A stretch of 64,000 bases of DNA, from the NCBI RefSeq assembly GCF_028993575.1, contig NZ_CP118615.1:1674001-1738000 (forward strand). Direction: 5' to 3'. A program made the position numbers and the translations under genes. Each line of letters opens with the position of its first letter. Within the stretch, counting starts at the first letter, position 1. Under the pieces are notes generated by a model that made no database searches, was not told the origin of the DNA, and saw nothing but the letters and a program-made list of their open reading frames with translations. The DNA is from Micromonospora cathayae. GTDB lineage: Bacteria > Actinomycetota > Actinomycetes > Mycobacteriales > Micromonosporaceae. This document shows positions 1 to 9,258 of the stretch, piece by piece.

Positions 1-854
1 GGGAACGGCGGAGCCGGCATCGGCCCAGGTGGGGACGGCGGTGCGGGGACCGGAGGGCCGGGCGGCGGAACCGGAGGGCCGGGCGTCGGCGGCACCGGGC
101 CGGGTGGTGTCGGAGCAGGCCGGGGCGGTGCGGGCGGAGCCGGCAACGGCGGGGTCGGCGACGGTACCGGTGGCTCGTGCAGCGGCTCCGGTTCCGGGGT
201 GGGCACCGGGGCCGGTGCCGGTGGTTCGGCAGGTACGGGCGGTGCGGCAGGCTCCGGCGGCTCCGTCGTCCCCCCGGAGCGGTACACCTTCGCGCCACCG
301 GTCCGCACCCCGGCGGCCACTCCGAGGTCCTCGGGCGCGACCCGGCGCAGAGTCGGCACCGAGGCGCTGGCCCGCGCCCAGGAGACCGGAGCGCGTTGGG
401 CCGGTACGACGGGCTCACCGGCCGTACCGGAACCCGGACCGGTACCGGTGGCGGGGGACGCGCTGGCGGGAGGGGCGGCGGCGCTGGGACCGGAGGCGGC
501 GGCAGAGGTGGAACTGGAAGCGGCGGAGATGCTGGCCCGTCCACGGGCCGCCGCCGGACGCTCCGCTCCACCCGGGACCGACCCTGTGCCGGCCGGGTTT
601 CCGCCACCGGTCGGGGACTGATGGGCGGCGGGGCCCGCCGCCGGGCTGCCGGGGCCGCCTGCCGAGGTGCCGCCAGCGCGGCCGGACGTCGGCCCGGCCG
701 GACCGGTCGCCGGGGTGCCCGCGGAGGAACCCTCGACCGGGGTGCCGGTGCGGGAACCCTCGACCGGGGTGGCTGCGGGACCGGCTGGGCTGGTCAACGG
801 GCGGGATCCGGGGGCGGACTCGACGGTCTCAGCCGGAACCACGTGCTCGCCCAT
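1..854 (-). CDS. Pro/Ala/Ser-rich protein, C-terminus off the left edge
   Basis: The minus strand is open from an ATG at 854 to the window edge (284 codons) with no stop. The start is supported by a GGAGGA Shine-Dalgarno 4 nt upstream (complement of about 859-864). The N-terminal half is rich in Gly, Ala, Ser, Thr and Pro. A less biased patch of about 45 residues follows, and then a Pro-rich run of PxP repeats that reaches the edge. I see no catalytic motif or signal peptide in the visible part. It lies 130 bp upstream, in transcription sense downstream, of the NlpC/P60 gene on the same strand. The opposite strand also has Gly-rich open frames here, but they lack a Shine-Dalgarno and mirror the proline codons. 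The function is unknown; a cell-envelope or ATPase protein with a disordered linker is possible because the rest of the protein is not visible. Confidence 0.6.
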   Translation of the reverse strand, partial: MGEHVVPAETVESAPGSRPLTSPAGPAATPVEGSRTGTPVEGSSAGTPATGPAGPTSGRAGGTSAGGPGSPAAGPAAHQSPTGGGNPAGTGSVPGGAERPAAARGRASISAASSSTSAAASGPSAAAPPASASPATGTGPGSGTAGEPVVPAQRAPVSWARASASVPTLRRVAPEDLGVAAGVRTGGAKVYRSGGTTEPPEPAAPPVPAEPPAPAPVPTPEPEPLHEPPVPSPTPPLPAPPAPPRPAPTPPGPVPPTPGPPVPPPGPPVPAPPSPPGPMPAPPF

Positions 855-985
855 GTTCGTCCTCCGCGCTCGCACCCGGACCTGTGGCGTAGAGCCGGGA
901 GTGCCTGGCTCTCACGGTGCCATATTCCGGTCCGGCGGCACAGCCGGAGTGAGGTACCGGTCAGCCGGTCACCCTCGGGTCCGGC

Positions 986-2578
986 TCAGCCGGTCACGTC
1001 CGGGCTCGGTGATCCGCTCGTCCCCGTGCTGCCGGTGGGCTCACCGGTGGGCTCGTTGGTGCGACTGGCCGAGGCGCTCGGCGCGCCGCCCTCGTCGCCG
1101 CTGGCGCTCGCCGTCGGCGTCGGGGTCGGCTCACCGTCCGTGGGTGGCGGAGGCGTCGTCGGCGGCGTCGTGGTCGGGGGCGTCGTGGTCGGCGGGGTGG
1201 TGGTCGGCGGCGTCGTGGTCGGCGTACCGGTGGGCGGCGGGGTGGTGGGGTCGGTCGGCTTGGGCGTCGGGGTGGTGGGCTTCGGGGTGGGGGTGGTCGG
1301 CTTCGGCGTGGGGGGCTTCGACGGCGTGGGCGTCGGGGTGGCCCCCGGGGCGGGCACCGCACCGATGACCCGGGTGGCGGCGTACAGGCGCGACCAGCGC
1401 ACGTTCGAGATCTTCACCACGTCACCGGTGGTCGGCGCGTGCACCATCTTGCCGTTACCGATGTACATCCCCATGTGGTGGATGCTCTGCCAGCTGCTGC
1501 CCGAGGCGTAGAAGACCAGGTCGCCGGGGAGCAGGGCGTCCCGGCTCACGGTCCGCTGCTTGGTGGCGTTGTACTGGTCGCGGGAGACCCGGGGCAGGCC
1601 GAAGTAGTCGGCGCCCTTCGACCGGTACGCGGCCCAGATCAGGCCGGAGCAGTCGAACCGGTCCGGCCCCTCGGCCGCCCAGAGGTACGGGTCACCGAGC
1701 TGGGCCAGGGCGTACCGCACCGCGGCCATCGCCCGGGGGTGCGCGGTGAGCCCGTTCGCGCTGCCACCCTGGACGTACTGCGCGCCGAGCTGCTGCTCGG
1801 CGGCCTCCTGCTGCCGTTCGATCTCGGCGAGCTGCGCGGCGTTGTCCCGGCGCAGCTTGAGCAGGGCCGCTTCCTGGATGCGGTAGCTCTTCTGGGTGGT
1901 GGTGAACTGCTCGGTGGCGGTCTTCAGGCGGGTGTCCGCCGCCTGGTACGCCTGGTAGGCGGCCTGCTCGGCGGTGCGGGCGCGGTTCAGCTCGCCGGTC
2001 GCGGCGGTGGTCTTGCCCTGCACCTCCTCGCCCCGGGAGATCCGCTCCAGCAGGCTCAGCCCGTGCAGGTTGGCCCCGAGGTCGCCGGGCGGCAGGGCGG
2101 CGGCGGCCTTCATCGCCGCGGCGGCGGCGGCGTCGGCCACCCGTTGGGCGCTGGCGAGGGCGTCCCGGGCGAGTTTCAGGTCCCGGTCGGCGGTGTCGAG
2201 CTGCGTCTTCGCCTCGGTCTTGAGCTGTTCCAGCTTGAGGAGTTCCTGGCCGAGGAGCCCGACCTGGGCCTCGGCGGCGGCGATCTGCGCGGCCAGCGGA
2301 CCGTTGCCGACGGAGGTGACCGGCGTCGCACCGAGCGGTCCGCCGGTGGGCAGCCCGCTGCCGGGCGTACCGCCGGGCAGCCGGAAGCCGGTGGCCGCGA
2401 CGGGCCGGGTGCCGGTGTCCGGGACGGTCTGGGGCAGGGCGGGGTCGGCGTAGACCGGGACGGCGACCGCCGCGGCGGCGACCATCCCGAGCAGGGCGGC
2501 CCAGAGCTTCGGCCGCAGGACCGGGGAGACCACCGGAGTCCTCCGTCGTGGCCGTCGCCTGCGCTCGCTGTGGGTCAT
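986..2578 (-). CDS. secreted NlpC/P60 family peptidoglycan endopeptidase
   Basis: The 530-residue protein starts with an Arg-rich n-region and a hydrophobic segment (residues 24-43, ending near VYA), a typical export signal. Residues 95-265 are heptad-like and rich in Ala, Glu, Lys and Gln, so they probably form a coiled coil. The NlpC/P60 domain occupies about 280-405, with catalytic Cys310 (in FDCSGLIW), His368 (HHMGMYIGNG) and His380 (KMVHAPTTGD). Enzymes of this family cut the D-Glu/meso-DAP bond in cell-wall peptides. The last 120 residues are a Pro/Thr tail with tandem TTTPP units, probably wall-spanning. The architecture matches the RipA/Cgp-type division hydrolases of actinobacteria. 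ATG at 2578 is the only start that gives a full signal peptide. The gene is divergent from mqnE. Confidence 0.9.
   Translation of the reverse strand: MTHSERRRRPRRRTPVVSPVLRPKLWAALLGMVAAAAVAVPVYADPALPQTVPDTGTRPVAATGFRLPGGTPGSGLPTGGPLGATPVTSVGNGPLAAQIAAAEAQVGLLGQELLKLEQLKTEAKTQLDTADRDLKLARDALASAQRVADAAAAAAMKAAAALPPGDLGANLHGLSLLERISRGEEVQGKTTAATGELNRARTAEQAAYQAYQAADTRLKTATEQFTTTQKSYRIQEAALLKLRRDNAAQLAEIERQQEAAEQQLGAQYVQGGSANGLTAHPRAMAAVRYALAQLGDPYLWAAEGPDRFDCSGLIWAAYRSKGADYFGLPRVSRDQYNATKQRTVSRDALLPGDLVFYASGSSWQSIHHMGMYIGNGKMVHAPTTGDVVKISNVRWSRLYAATRVIGAVPAPGATPTPTPSKPPTPKPTTPTPKPTTPTPKPTDPTTPPPTGTPTTTPPTTTPPTTTPPTTTPPTTPPPPTDGEPTPTPTASASGDEGGAPSASASRTNEPTGEPTGSTGTSGSPSPDVTG
1150..1225 (-). repeat. 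15-bp tandem repeats encoding TTTPP units
   Basis: The tail of the NlpC/P60 gene contains four or more 15-bp units that encode Thr-Thr-Thr-Pro-Pro. The period is a multiple of three, so copy-number changes would keep the frame. This is a likely length-variable wall-spanning linker. Confidence 0.7.
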
Positions 2579-2603
2579 TCCACTCCCCGTCCGGCGTGGT
2601 GAA

Positions 2604-2625
2604 GCCGCGCCTTGGTGGGCGCGGC
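2604..2625 (-). promoter_or_regulatory. 8-bp hairpin in the leader of the NlpC/P60 gene
   Basis: GCCGCGCC (2604-2611) and GGCGCGGC (2618-2625) form a perfect stem with a 6-nt loop about 26 nt upstream of the ATG at 2578. NlpC/P60 genes in actinobacteria are often preceded by c-di-AMP riboswitches, but I could not match the conserved blocks of that aptamer here. It is recorded only as a possible leader structure. Confidence 0.3.
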
Positions 2626-2818
2626 GTCCGGGATCGCGGCCGGTGTGTTCCGCGTCCTACTTTGTCTTACCTGAATGTTTCGACTGTGTCGATGGGCTGG
2701 GGGTAACGACAGCCTGAGAGTCCGGTGAAGTGTGTCGCTGCGGCGGCCCGTCCTGAACGGACCGTCGACCCCGCGACGTAGGCTCGACCCCGGGACCAGG
2801 TGAAGGGACGGGCTTTTG

Positions 2819-3988
2819 ATGGACGCCGGACTCAAGCGCGAGCTCGAAGCCAAGGTGTACGCGGGTGAGCGGCTGACCCGGGAGGACGGCATCGCCCTCT
2901 ACGACAGCGACGATCTCGCCTGGCTGGGCCGGTTGGCCCACCACCGCCGTACCGAGCTCAACGGCGACCGGGTGATGTTCAACGTCAACCGGCACCTCAA
3001 CCTGACCAACGTGTGCAGCGCGAGTTGCGCGTACTGCTCTTTCCAGCGCAAGCCGGGCGAGAAGGACGCGTACACGATGCGGATCGACGAGGCGGTCCGC
3101 AAGGCCAAGGAGATGGAGGACGAGCAGCTCACCGAGCTGCACATCGTCAACGGCCTGCACCCGACGCTGCCCTGGCGCTACTACCCGAAGGTGCTGCGCG
3201 AGCTGAAGGCGGCGCTGCCGAACGTCAAGCTGAAGGCGTTCACCGCGACCGAGGTGCAGTGGTTCGAGAAGATCAGCGGGCTGCCCGCCGACGCGATCCT
3301 GGACGAGCTGATGGACGCCGGCCTGGAGTCGCTGACCGGCGGCGGCGCGGAGATCTTCGACTGGGAGGTCCGGCAGCACATCGTGGACCACGCCTGCCAC
3401 TGGGAGGACTGGTCCCGGATCCACCGGCTGGCCCACAGCAAGGGCATGAAGACCCCGTCGACCATGCTCTACGGCCACATCGAGGAGCCCCGGCACCGGG
3501 TCGACCACGTGCTGCGGCTGCGCGAACTCCAGGACGAGACCGGCGGTTTCATGGTCTTCATCCCGCTGCGCTACCAGCACGACTTCGTCGACTCGGCGGA
3601 CGGCAAGATCCGTAACCGGATCCAGGCGCGGACCACGATGGCGTCGCCGGCCGAGTCGCTGAAGACCTTCGCGGTCTCCCGGCTGCTGTTCGACAACGTG
3701 CCGCACATGAAGTGCTTCTGGGTGATGCACGGCCTGTCGGTGGCCCAGCTCTCGCTGAACTTCGGCGTGGACGACCTGGACGGCTCGGTCGTCGAATACA
3801 AGATCACCCACGACGCGGACGCGTACGGCACCCCGAACACCATGCACCGCGACGACCTGCTGCACCTGATCTGGGACGCCGGTTTCCGCCCGGTCGAGCG
3901 GAACACCCGCTACGAGGTCGTCAAGGAGTACGACCCGGCCCCGTCGCTGGCGGAGCGGCGGGCCGAGCCGCAGCAGGTGTGGGCCTGA
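2819..3988 (+). CDS. mqnE: aminofutalosine synthase MqnE (radical SAM)
   Basis: MqnE joins the MqnA product (3-[(1-carboxyvinyl)oxy]benzoate) to S-adenosylmethionine to give aminofutalosine, the second step of the futalosine menaquinone pathway. The 389-residue protein has the radical-SAM cluster motif Cys66-x3-Cys70-x2-Cys73 (CSASCAYC). It also has the family signatures NGLHP and TGGGAEIF, and a C-terminal half of the CofH/MqnC type. I chose ATG 2819 over the TTG at 2816 because AGGGA lies about 10 nt upstream of it. A TAGGCT -10-like hexamer lies about 35-40 nt before the start. A small membrane-protein gene follows after about 60 bp. MqnE and MqnC are paralogous. The FQRKPGEKDAYTM segment and HIVNG context favour MqnE here, while the gene at 30863 is MqnC. 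Confidence 0.92.
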   Translation: MDAGLKRELEAKVYAGERLTREDGIALYDSDDLAWLGRLAHHRRTELNGDRVMFNVNRHLNLTNVCSASCAYCSFQRKPGEKDAYTMRIDEAVRKAKEMEDEQLTELHIVNGLHPTLPWRYYPKVLRELKAALPNVKLKAFTATEVQWFEKISGLPADAILDELMDAGLESLTGGGAEIFDWEVRQHIVDHACHWEDWSRIHRLAHSKGMKTPSTMLYGHIEEPRHRVDHVLRLRELQDETGGFMVFIPLRYQHDFVDSADGKIRNRIQARTTMASPAESLKTFAVSRLLFDNVPHMKCFWVMHGLSVAQLSLNFGVDDLDGSVVEYKITHDADAYGTPNTMHRDDLLHLIWDAGFRPVERNTRYEVVKEYDPAPSLAERRAEPQQVWA

Positions 3989-4049
3989 CCGGCACCGGGC
4001 GGGCGGCCGGCGCGGGACGGTCGGCCTGCTCACGTACCCTTGCCGTGTC

Positions 4050-4481
4050 ATGAGTGAACGCGACGGGGCCCGGGGCGGTTTCCCCCGGCGGGACGCCGAG
4101 GGCCGGGTGGTCGCCCTGGGTGACCTGCTCGGGGTGAGTCTGGCCGGGGTGGTCATCGGCGTGCTGGCGCTGGTCCTCTTCGACTGGGCCTTCGACCTGG
4201 TCGGGTCCGGCGAGTTCGGCCGGGCGAACGGCTGGCTCGCGGTGATCCTGCCGGCCTGGCTGTTCCTGGAGGACTTCCGGGCCTGGAGCTTCGGCGCGGC
4301 CCGGGTGGTCGCCGCCGGACTGGCGGCGGTGTTCGGGGTGGCCGGTGGGCTGCTGCTGGCCGGGCTCACCGACGGACTGCCGCCGCTGCTCTCCGGGGCG
4401 CTCGCGGCGACCGTCTTCACGGTGGTCTACGCGACGGTGTGGTTCCACGGGGTGCACTGGTTGGCCCGGCGCACGGGCTGA
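4050..4481 (+). CDS. small integral membrane protein
   Basis: The 143-residue protein has about four hydrophobic segments (near residues 25-48, 62-76, 85-106 and 112-134) and a charged N-terminus. No enzymatic motif is visible and I do not recognise the family. It follows mqnE by about 60 bp on the same strand and precedes a DUF4229-type gene, so it may be co-transcribed with either. A TACCCT hexamer (4035-4040) sits 9 nt before the ATG with no Shine-Dalgarno between them, so the mRNA may have a very short leader. The function is unknown. Confidence 0.7.
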   Translation: MSERDGARGGFPRRDAEGRVVALGDLLGVSLAGVVIGVLALVLFDWAFDLVGSGEFGRANGWLAVILPAWLFLEDFRAWSFGAARVVAAGLAAVFGVAGGLLLAGLTDGLPPLLSGALAATVFTVVYATVWFHGVHWLARRTG

Positions 4482-4492
4482 GACACCCGCCG

Positions 4493-4600
4493 GGCGGGCC
4501 GCCCGGCGGTGGAGAGAGTCGGGCGAGTGGTCCGGCGGTGGTGAGAGTCGGCCGGGTGGTCCGGCGGCGGATCGGCCGGGTGGCCCGGCGGGGCGAGGAA
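4493..4600 (+). repeat. imperfect direct repeats in the intergenic region
   Basis: Three to four units of about 24-29 bp, each containing a GTGGTCCGGCGG-like core next to GAGAGTC or GGATC, fill the gap between the small membrane-protein gene and the DUF4229 gene. The repeats stop just before the Shine-Dalgarno of the downstream gene. No function is evident. Confidence 0.6.
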
Positions 4601-4612
4601 CGGAGTGCGAAC

Positions 4613-4924
4613 GTGAGCGCGGCGGTGAAGTACACGTTGGGCCGGATCGGGCTGTTCGCCGTCGTGCTGCTCGGCCTCTGGCCGGTCGAGATGAACATCT
4701 TCCTCAAGCTGATGGTGGCGCTGGCGTTCTCCGCCGCGCTCTCGTTCTTCCTGCTGCGGGGCTGGCGGGACGAGATGGCCGGGGAGATGGCCGAGGCGAC
4801 CGAGCGGCGTCGTGACGAGAAGGAGCGGCTGCGGTCCGCCCTGGCCGGCGACGACGAGGCCGACCGTGGCACTGACGCCGACCGTGGCACCGACGCCCCG
4901 CCCGCCGACGACTCCCGTCGCTGA
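4613..4924 (+). CDS. DUF4229-type small membrane protein
   Basis: The 103-residue protein begins VSAAVKYTLGRIGLF and has two closely spaced transmembrane helices (about residues 9-26 and 30-50). A basic/acidic amphipathic stretch follows, and then an Asp/Ala-rich C-terminus with a repeated DRGTDA unit. This layout matches the DUF4229 family, which is found next to menaquinone and respiratory genes in many actinobacteria; the family assignment is from memory. GTG 4613 is chosen because a GGAACGGAG purine run precedes it. The longer upstream frame would run through the intergenic repeats. The role is unknown. Confidence 0.7.
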   Translation: MSAAVKYTLGRIGLFAVVLLGLWPVEMNIFLKLMVALAFSAALSFFLLRGWRDEMAGEMAEATERRRDEKERLRSALAGDDEADRGTDADRGTDAPPADDSRR

Positions 4925-4942
4925 CCGCCCGACGGACGCCTC

Positions 4943-5040
4943 GATCCGCCCCGGCGGAAACCCCTGCTGATCCGCCTCGGCGGAACCCCCGCTGATCCGT
5001 CCCGACGGAAACCCGCACCGACCCGGCCCGGCGGAAACCT
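4943..5040 (+). repeat. four 25-26 bp tandem units with a GATCCG...GGCGGAAAC core
   Basis: Units at 4943-4968, 4969-4993, 4994-5019 and 5020-5040 (truncated) share GAtCCG followed by CGGCGGAAACC. They lie just downstream of the DUF4229 gene and about 150 bp before the carboxypeptidase gene. No coding frame is kept. The units are not palindromic, so a simple terminator is unlikely. Confidence 0.75.
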
Positions 5041-5189
5041 TCACCATGCGGCATCGATGCGTAAAAGTTTGTCGATGTGAGGATGCGCTTGGCATGAAAG
5101 AGAAGGCCATCGATATTGATATGACCATGTGAGGGGTGGTGGAGTGTGATCCACACAGCGGAGACTGTCCGCACCCTCAGGAGGTTGGC

Positions 5190-6896
5190 ATGGCCTTCCG
5201 AAAATCCGTCGCACTCCGTCGTGGCGTGGTGCTCGCCGTCAGCGCCGCGGTGGGACTCGCCACCGTGGTCACCGGACCGGTCTCGGCCGAGCCGCGCGGC
5301 GACCGGTCCGAGCCGGCCGCCGCGCAGTACGAGGTGCACGGCCCGCGTACCGTCGACGACCGCAACGCGGTCGCCCGGACCGGTGCCGCCATCGACTTCG
5401 TCGAGCACGGCCGGCTGAACATCTCGGCCACCCCGGCCGAGGCCGCCGCCATCCGGAAGCTCGGCTTCCGGCTGGAGCCGGTCACCGACACGCACGACCA
5501 CTCGGCGGAATCCGGTGACGTCGGCACCAACGCCTTCCCGCCGGCCGACTCGAACTACCACGACTACGCCGAGCTGACCGCCGTGGTGAACAAGGTGGTC
5601 GCCGACCACCCGACCCTCGCCCGCAAGATCAGCATCGGCCGGTCGTACGAGGGCCGGGACCTGATGGCGGTGAAGATCTCCGACAACGTCGCCACCGACG
5701 AGAACGAGCCGGAGATCCTGATCAACGCCCAGCAGCACGCCCGCGAGCACCTGACCGTCGAGATGGCGATCTACCTGCTCAACCTCTTCACCGACAGCTA
5801 CGGCAGCGACTCCCGGGTCACCAACGTGGTGAACACCCGGGAGATCTGGATCGTGCCGACGGTGAACCCGGACGGCAGCGAGTACGACATCGCCACCGGC
5901 TCGTACCGCTCCTGGCGGAAGAACCGGCAGCCGAACAGCGGCTCCACCGCGGTCGGCACCGACCTGAACCGGAACTGGAGCTTCCAGTGGGGCTGCTGCG
6001 GTGGCTCGTCCGGCACGCCGTCGTCGGACACCTACCGGGGCCCGTCGGCGTTCTCCGCCCCGGAGACCGCCGCGCTGCGGGACTTCGTCAACAGCCGGGT
6101 CGTCGGTGGCGTGCAGCAGATCAAGGCGAACATCGACTTCCACACGTACTCGCAGCTGGTGCTCTGGCCGTTCGGGTACACGTACAACAACACCGCCCCG
6201 GGCATGACCACCGACCAGTACAACACCTTCGCCACCATCGGCCAGCAGATGGCGTCCAGCAACGGCTACACCCCGCAGCAGTCCAGCGACCTCTACATCA
6301 CCGACGGTGACAGCATCGACTGGATGTGGGGCCAGCACAAGATCTGGGCGTACACCTTCGAGATGTACCCCGGCTCGGCCGTCGGCGGCGGCTTCTACCC
6401 GCCCGACGAGGTGATCCCGCGCGAGACCAGCCGGAACAAGGACGCCGTGCTGCTGCTCAGCGAGTACGCGGACTGCCCGTACCGGGCGATCGGCAAGGGC
6501 TCCACCTACTGCGGCGGTGGCACCGACCCGGACCCGGAGCCGCCGGCCGGCTGCACCGGCACCAACGGCACCGACGTCACCATCCCGGACGCCGGCGCGG
6601 CGGTCACCAGCTCGATCACCATCTCCGGCTGCGCCCGGGCCGCCTCGGCGACCTCCACCGTGGCCGTGGACATCCCGCACACCTACCGGGGTGACCTGGT
6701 CGTCGATCTGCTCGCGCCGGACGGCACCGCGTACCGGCTGAAGAACAGCAGCACGTCGGACAGCGCCGACAACGTCAGCACGACGTACACGGTCGACGTG
6801 TCGAGCGAGACGGCCGACGGCACCTGGCGGTTGCAGGTGCGCGACCTGTACCGCTCCGACACCGGCTACGTCAACAGCTGGACCCTGACGGTCTGA
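5190..6896 (+). CDS. secreted M14 zinc carboxypeptidase with P-domain
   Basis: The 568-residue protein has a signal peptide (about residues 1-33, ending VSA), a short propeptide, and an M14 carboxypeptidase domain (about 118-465). Zinc ligands are His183 and Glu186 (QQHAREH) and His318 (DFHTYS). The catalytic Glu391 lies in YTFEMYPG, and DLNRNW (about 258-263) forms the substrate pocket. Residues about 475-568 form a proprotein-convertase-type P-domain ([14 protein letters not shown] near the middle), a beta-sandwich often found at the C-terminus of secreted peptidases. The enzyme should remove C-terminal residues from extracellular peptides. ATG 5190 is set by AGGAGG at 5179-5184. The frame upstream (from 5136) has no good Shine-Dalgarno. 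A terminator-like hairpin follows, and the gene seems monocistronic. Confidence 0.93.
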   Translation: MAFRKSVALRRGVVLAVSAAVGLATVVTGPVSAEPRGDRSEPAAAQYEVHGPRTVDDRNAVARTGAAIDFVEHGRLNISATPAEAAAIRKLGFRLEPVTDTHDHSAESGDVGTNAFPPADSNYHDYAELTAVVNKVVADHPTLARKISIGRSYEGRDLMAVKISDNVATDENEPEILINAQQHAREHLTVEMAIYLLNLFTDSYGSDSRVTNVVNTREIWIVPTVNPDGSEYDIATGSYRSWRKNRQPNSGSTAVGTDLNRNWSFQWGCCGGSSGTPSSDTYRGPSAFSAPETAALRDFVNSRVVGGVQQIKANIDFHTYSQLVLWPFGYTYNNTAPGMTTDQYNTFATIGQQMASSNGYTPQQSSDLYITDGDSIDWMWGQHKIWAYTFEMYPGSAVGGGFYPPDEVIPRETSRNKDAVLLLSEYADCPYRAIGKGSTYCGGGTDPDPEPPAGCTGTNGTDVTIPDAGAAVTSSITISGCARAASATSTVAVDIPHTYRGDLVVDLLAPDGTAYRLKNSSTSDSADNVSTTYTVDVSSETADGTWRLQVRDLYRSDTGYVNSWTLTV

Positions 6897-6903
6897 CCAG
6901 GCA

Positions 6904-6942
6904 CGACGGGGGTGGGCCGGGGACACCGGTCCGCCCCCGTCG
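6904..6942 (+). terminator. hairpin terminator after the carboxypeptidase gene
   Basis: CGACGGGGG (6904-6912) pairs with CCCCCGTCG (6934-6942), with further GGCC/GGTCC pairing inside. It begins 7 bp after the stop codon and has no U-tract, which is usual for actinobacterial terminators. It also separates the peptidase gene from the riboswitch. Confidence 0.7.
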
Positions 6943-6944
6943 GC

Positions 6945-7105
6945 CGTGGTGCGCTACGGTTCCCCCGGACCACCCCGCAGCGAAGCCGGTCAGAACCCGG
7001 CGCTGTCCCGCAACTGTGACGCCTCCCGCCCCGGCCCCGTGCCGGCCGGCGGCGAGGACAAGCCAGGTCGCCTGCGGTGGTGGTCGCGACACGCGCTCTC
7101 GAGGA
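6945..7105 (+). ncRNA. cobalamin (adenosylcobalamin-type) riboswitch aptamer
   Basis: The conserved blocks of the cobalamin riboswitch appear in order. GAAGCCGGT, then CAGAACCCGGCGCTG, then TCCCGCAACTGTGA lie at 6982-7019. The B12 box, an AGCCAGGTCGCCTGC variant of the AGYCAGGAGACCTGCC consensus, lies at 7061-7075. This aptamer binds cobalamin and lowers expression of downstream uptake or synthesis genes. It lies directly upstream of an ABC importer of the BtuF/BtuC/BtuD type, which fits. The outer boundaries (P1 stem) are approximate. A downstream hairpin that overlaps the Shine-Dalgarno provides the expression platform. Confidence 0.88.
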
Positions 7106-7143
7106 AGGGCGCCTCGCAGACGGTCGGGCACCTCGAACAGCCC

Positions 7144-7181
7144 CTGTCGGCGAAGCACCAGCGTCCTCGGCCGACAGGAGG
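7144..7181 (+). promoter_or_regulatory. SD-sequestering hairpin (riboswitch expression platform)
   Basis: CTGTCGGC (7144-7151) is the exact reverse complement of GCCGACAG (7170-7177). The 3' arm runs into the AGGAGG Shine-Dalgarno (7176-7181) of the ATG at 7186, so stem formation would hide the first bases of the ribosome site. This suggests translational control by the aptamer about 40 nt upstream. Confidence 0.65.
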
Positions 7182-7185
7182 TCAG

Positions 7186-8124
7186 ATGTTCCGCCGTACC
7201 ACCCGACTCGCCACCGTGGCGCTCGCGGTCACCGCGCTCGCGCTCGGTGCCTGCGCCGAATCGACAACCGACGAGCCGACCGCCGGCACCGGCAGCGGCA
7301 CCGGGCAGTTCCCGGTCACCGTCGGCAAACTCACCCTGGAGAAGCGGCCCGAGAAGATCGTCTCGCTCTCCGCCACCGCCACCGAGATGCTCTTCGCCAT
7401 CGGTGCCGGCAAGCAGGTCACCGCCGTGGACGACCAGTCGAACTTCCCGGCGGACGCGCCGAAGACCGACCTGTCCGGCTTCCAGCCGAACGCCGAGGCG
7501 ATCGCCGCCAAGGGCCCCGACCTGGTCGTGCTCTCCGACGACATGAACAAGATCGTCGAACAGCTCGGCGCGCTGAAGATCCCGGTGCACCAGACCCCGG
7601 CGGCGAAGACCCTGGACGACTCGTACCGGCAGATCACCGAGCTGGGCCAGCTCACCGGGCACGTCGACGAGGCGGCCGACGTGACCCGGCGGATGAAGGA
7701 CGACATCACCAAGCTGGTCGAGGGCCTGCCGCAGCGCGCCGAGAAGCTGACCTACTACCACGAGCTGGGGCCGGAGCTGTACACCGCGACCAGCAAGACC
7801 TTCATCGGCTCGCTGTACACCCTCGCCGGGCTGGAGAACATCGCCGACGCGTCCGACGCCGACGGCTCCAGCGGCGGCTACCCGCAGCTCTCCCAGGAAG
7901 TGATCGTCAAGGCCGACCCGGACTTCGTCTTCCTGGCCGACACCAAGTGCTGCCAGCAGACCCCGGAGACGGTCCAGGCCCGCAGCGGCTGGGCCGGGCT
8001 CACCGCGGTCAAGAACAACCAGGTCGTCCCGCTCGACGACGACATCGCCTCGCGCTGGGGACCGCGCGTGGTCGACCTGCTCCGCGCCATCGTGGCCGCC
8101 GTCGCCAAGGCGCCGGCCGCGTGA
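7186..8124 (+). CDS. BtuF-like cobalamin ABC transporter substrate-binding lipoprotein
   Basis: The 312-residue protein has a lipoprotein signal peptide with the lipobox LALGAC (Cys23 lipidated). The Thr/Gly-rich linker after it leads into a class III periplasmic-binding-protein fold of the BtuF/FhuD type. Typical segments are EKIVSLSATATEMLFAIGAG (about 51-70), VAAVD-like VTAVDD, and KGPDLVVLSDD. It would capture cobalamin or a cobamide outside the membrane and deliver it to the permease. Substrate choice rests mainly on the cobalamin riboswitch; by sequence alone an iron-siderophore binder could not be excluded. A KCCQQ pair of cysteines near residue 265 is unusual. AGGAGG at 7176-7181 fixes the start. 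The permease gene follows after 36 bp. Confidence 0.85.
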   Translation: MFRRTTRLATVALAVTALALGACAESTTDEPTAGTGSGTGQFPVTVGKLTLEKRPEKIVSLSATATEMLFAIGAGKQVTAVDDQSNFPADAPKTDLSGFQPNAEAIAAKGPDLVVLSDDMNKIVEQLGALKIPVHQTPAAKTLDDSYRQITELGQLTGHVDEAADVTRRMKDDITKLVEGLPQRAEKLTYYHELGPELYTATSKTFIGSLYTLAGLENIADASDADGSSGGYPQLSQEVIVKADPDFVFLADTKCCQQTPETVQARSGWAGLTAVKNNQVVPLDDDIASRWGPRVVDLLRAIVAAVAKAPAA

Positions 8125-8160
8125 CACCGACCCGGCAGAGCTGGTGACGGGACCACCCCC

Positions 8161-9254
<1,094 letters not shown>

Positions 9255-9258
<4 letters not shown>

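Noticed and set aside
199..621. Plus-strand Gly/Ala-rich frame ending at 621
   Set aside because: It mirrors the Pro/Ala codons of the minus-strand gene and has no ribosome site; the minus strand has both a start and a Shine-Dalgarno.
1150..1330. CRISPR-like regular repeats
   Set aside because: The units are 15 bp, have no spacers and encode Thr/Pro tail residues of the NlpC/P60 protein.
986..2602. Long plus-strand frame 1439-2602 and other frames opposite the NlpC/P60 gene
   Set aside because: They are third-position shadows without ribosome sites or recognisable domains.
2579..2818. c-di-AMP (ydaO-type) riboswitch before the NlpC/P60 gene
   Set aside because: Only a simple hairpin is visible; the conserved aptamer blocks could not be aligned.
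4704..6926. 740-residue minus-strand frame opposite the carboxypeptidase gene
   Set aside because: It has Arg/Val/Gly-biased composition typical of an antisense shadow; the plus strand encodes a clear M14 enzyme.
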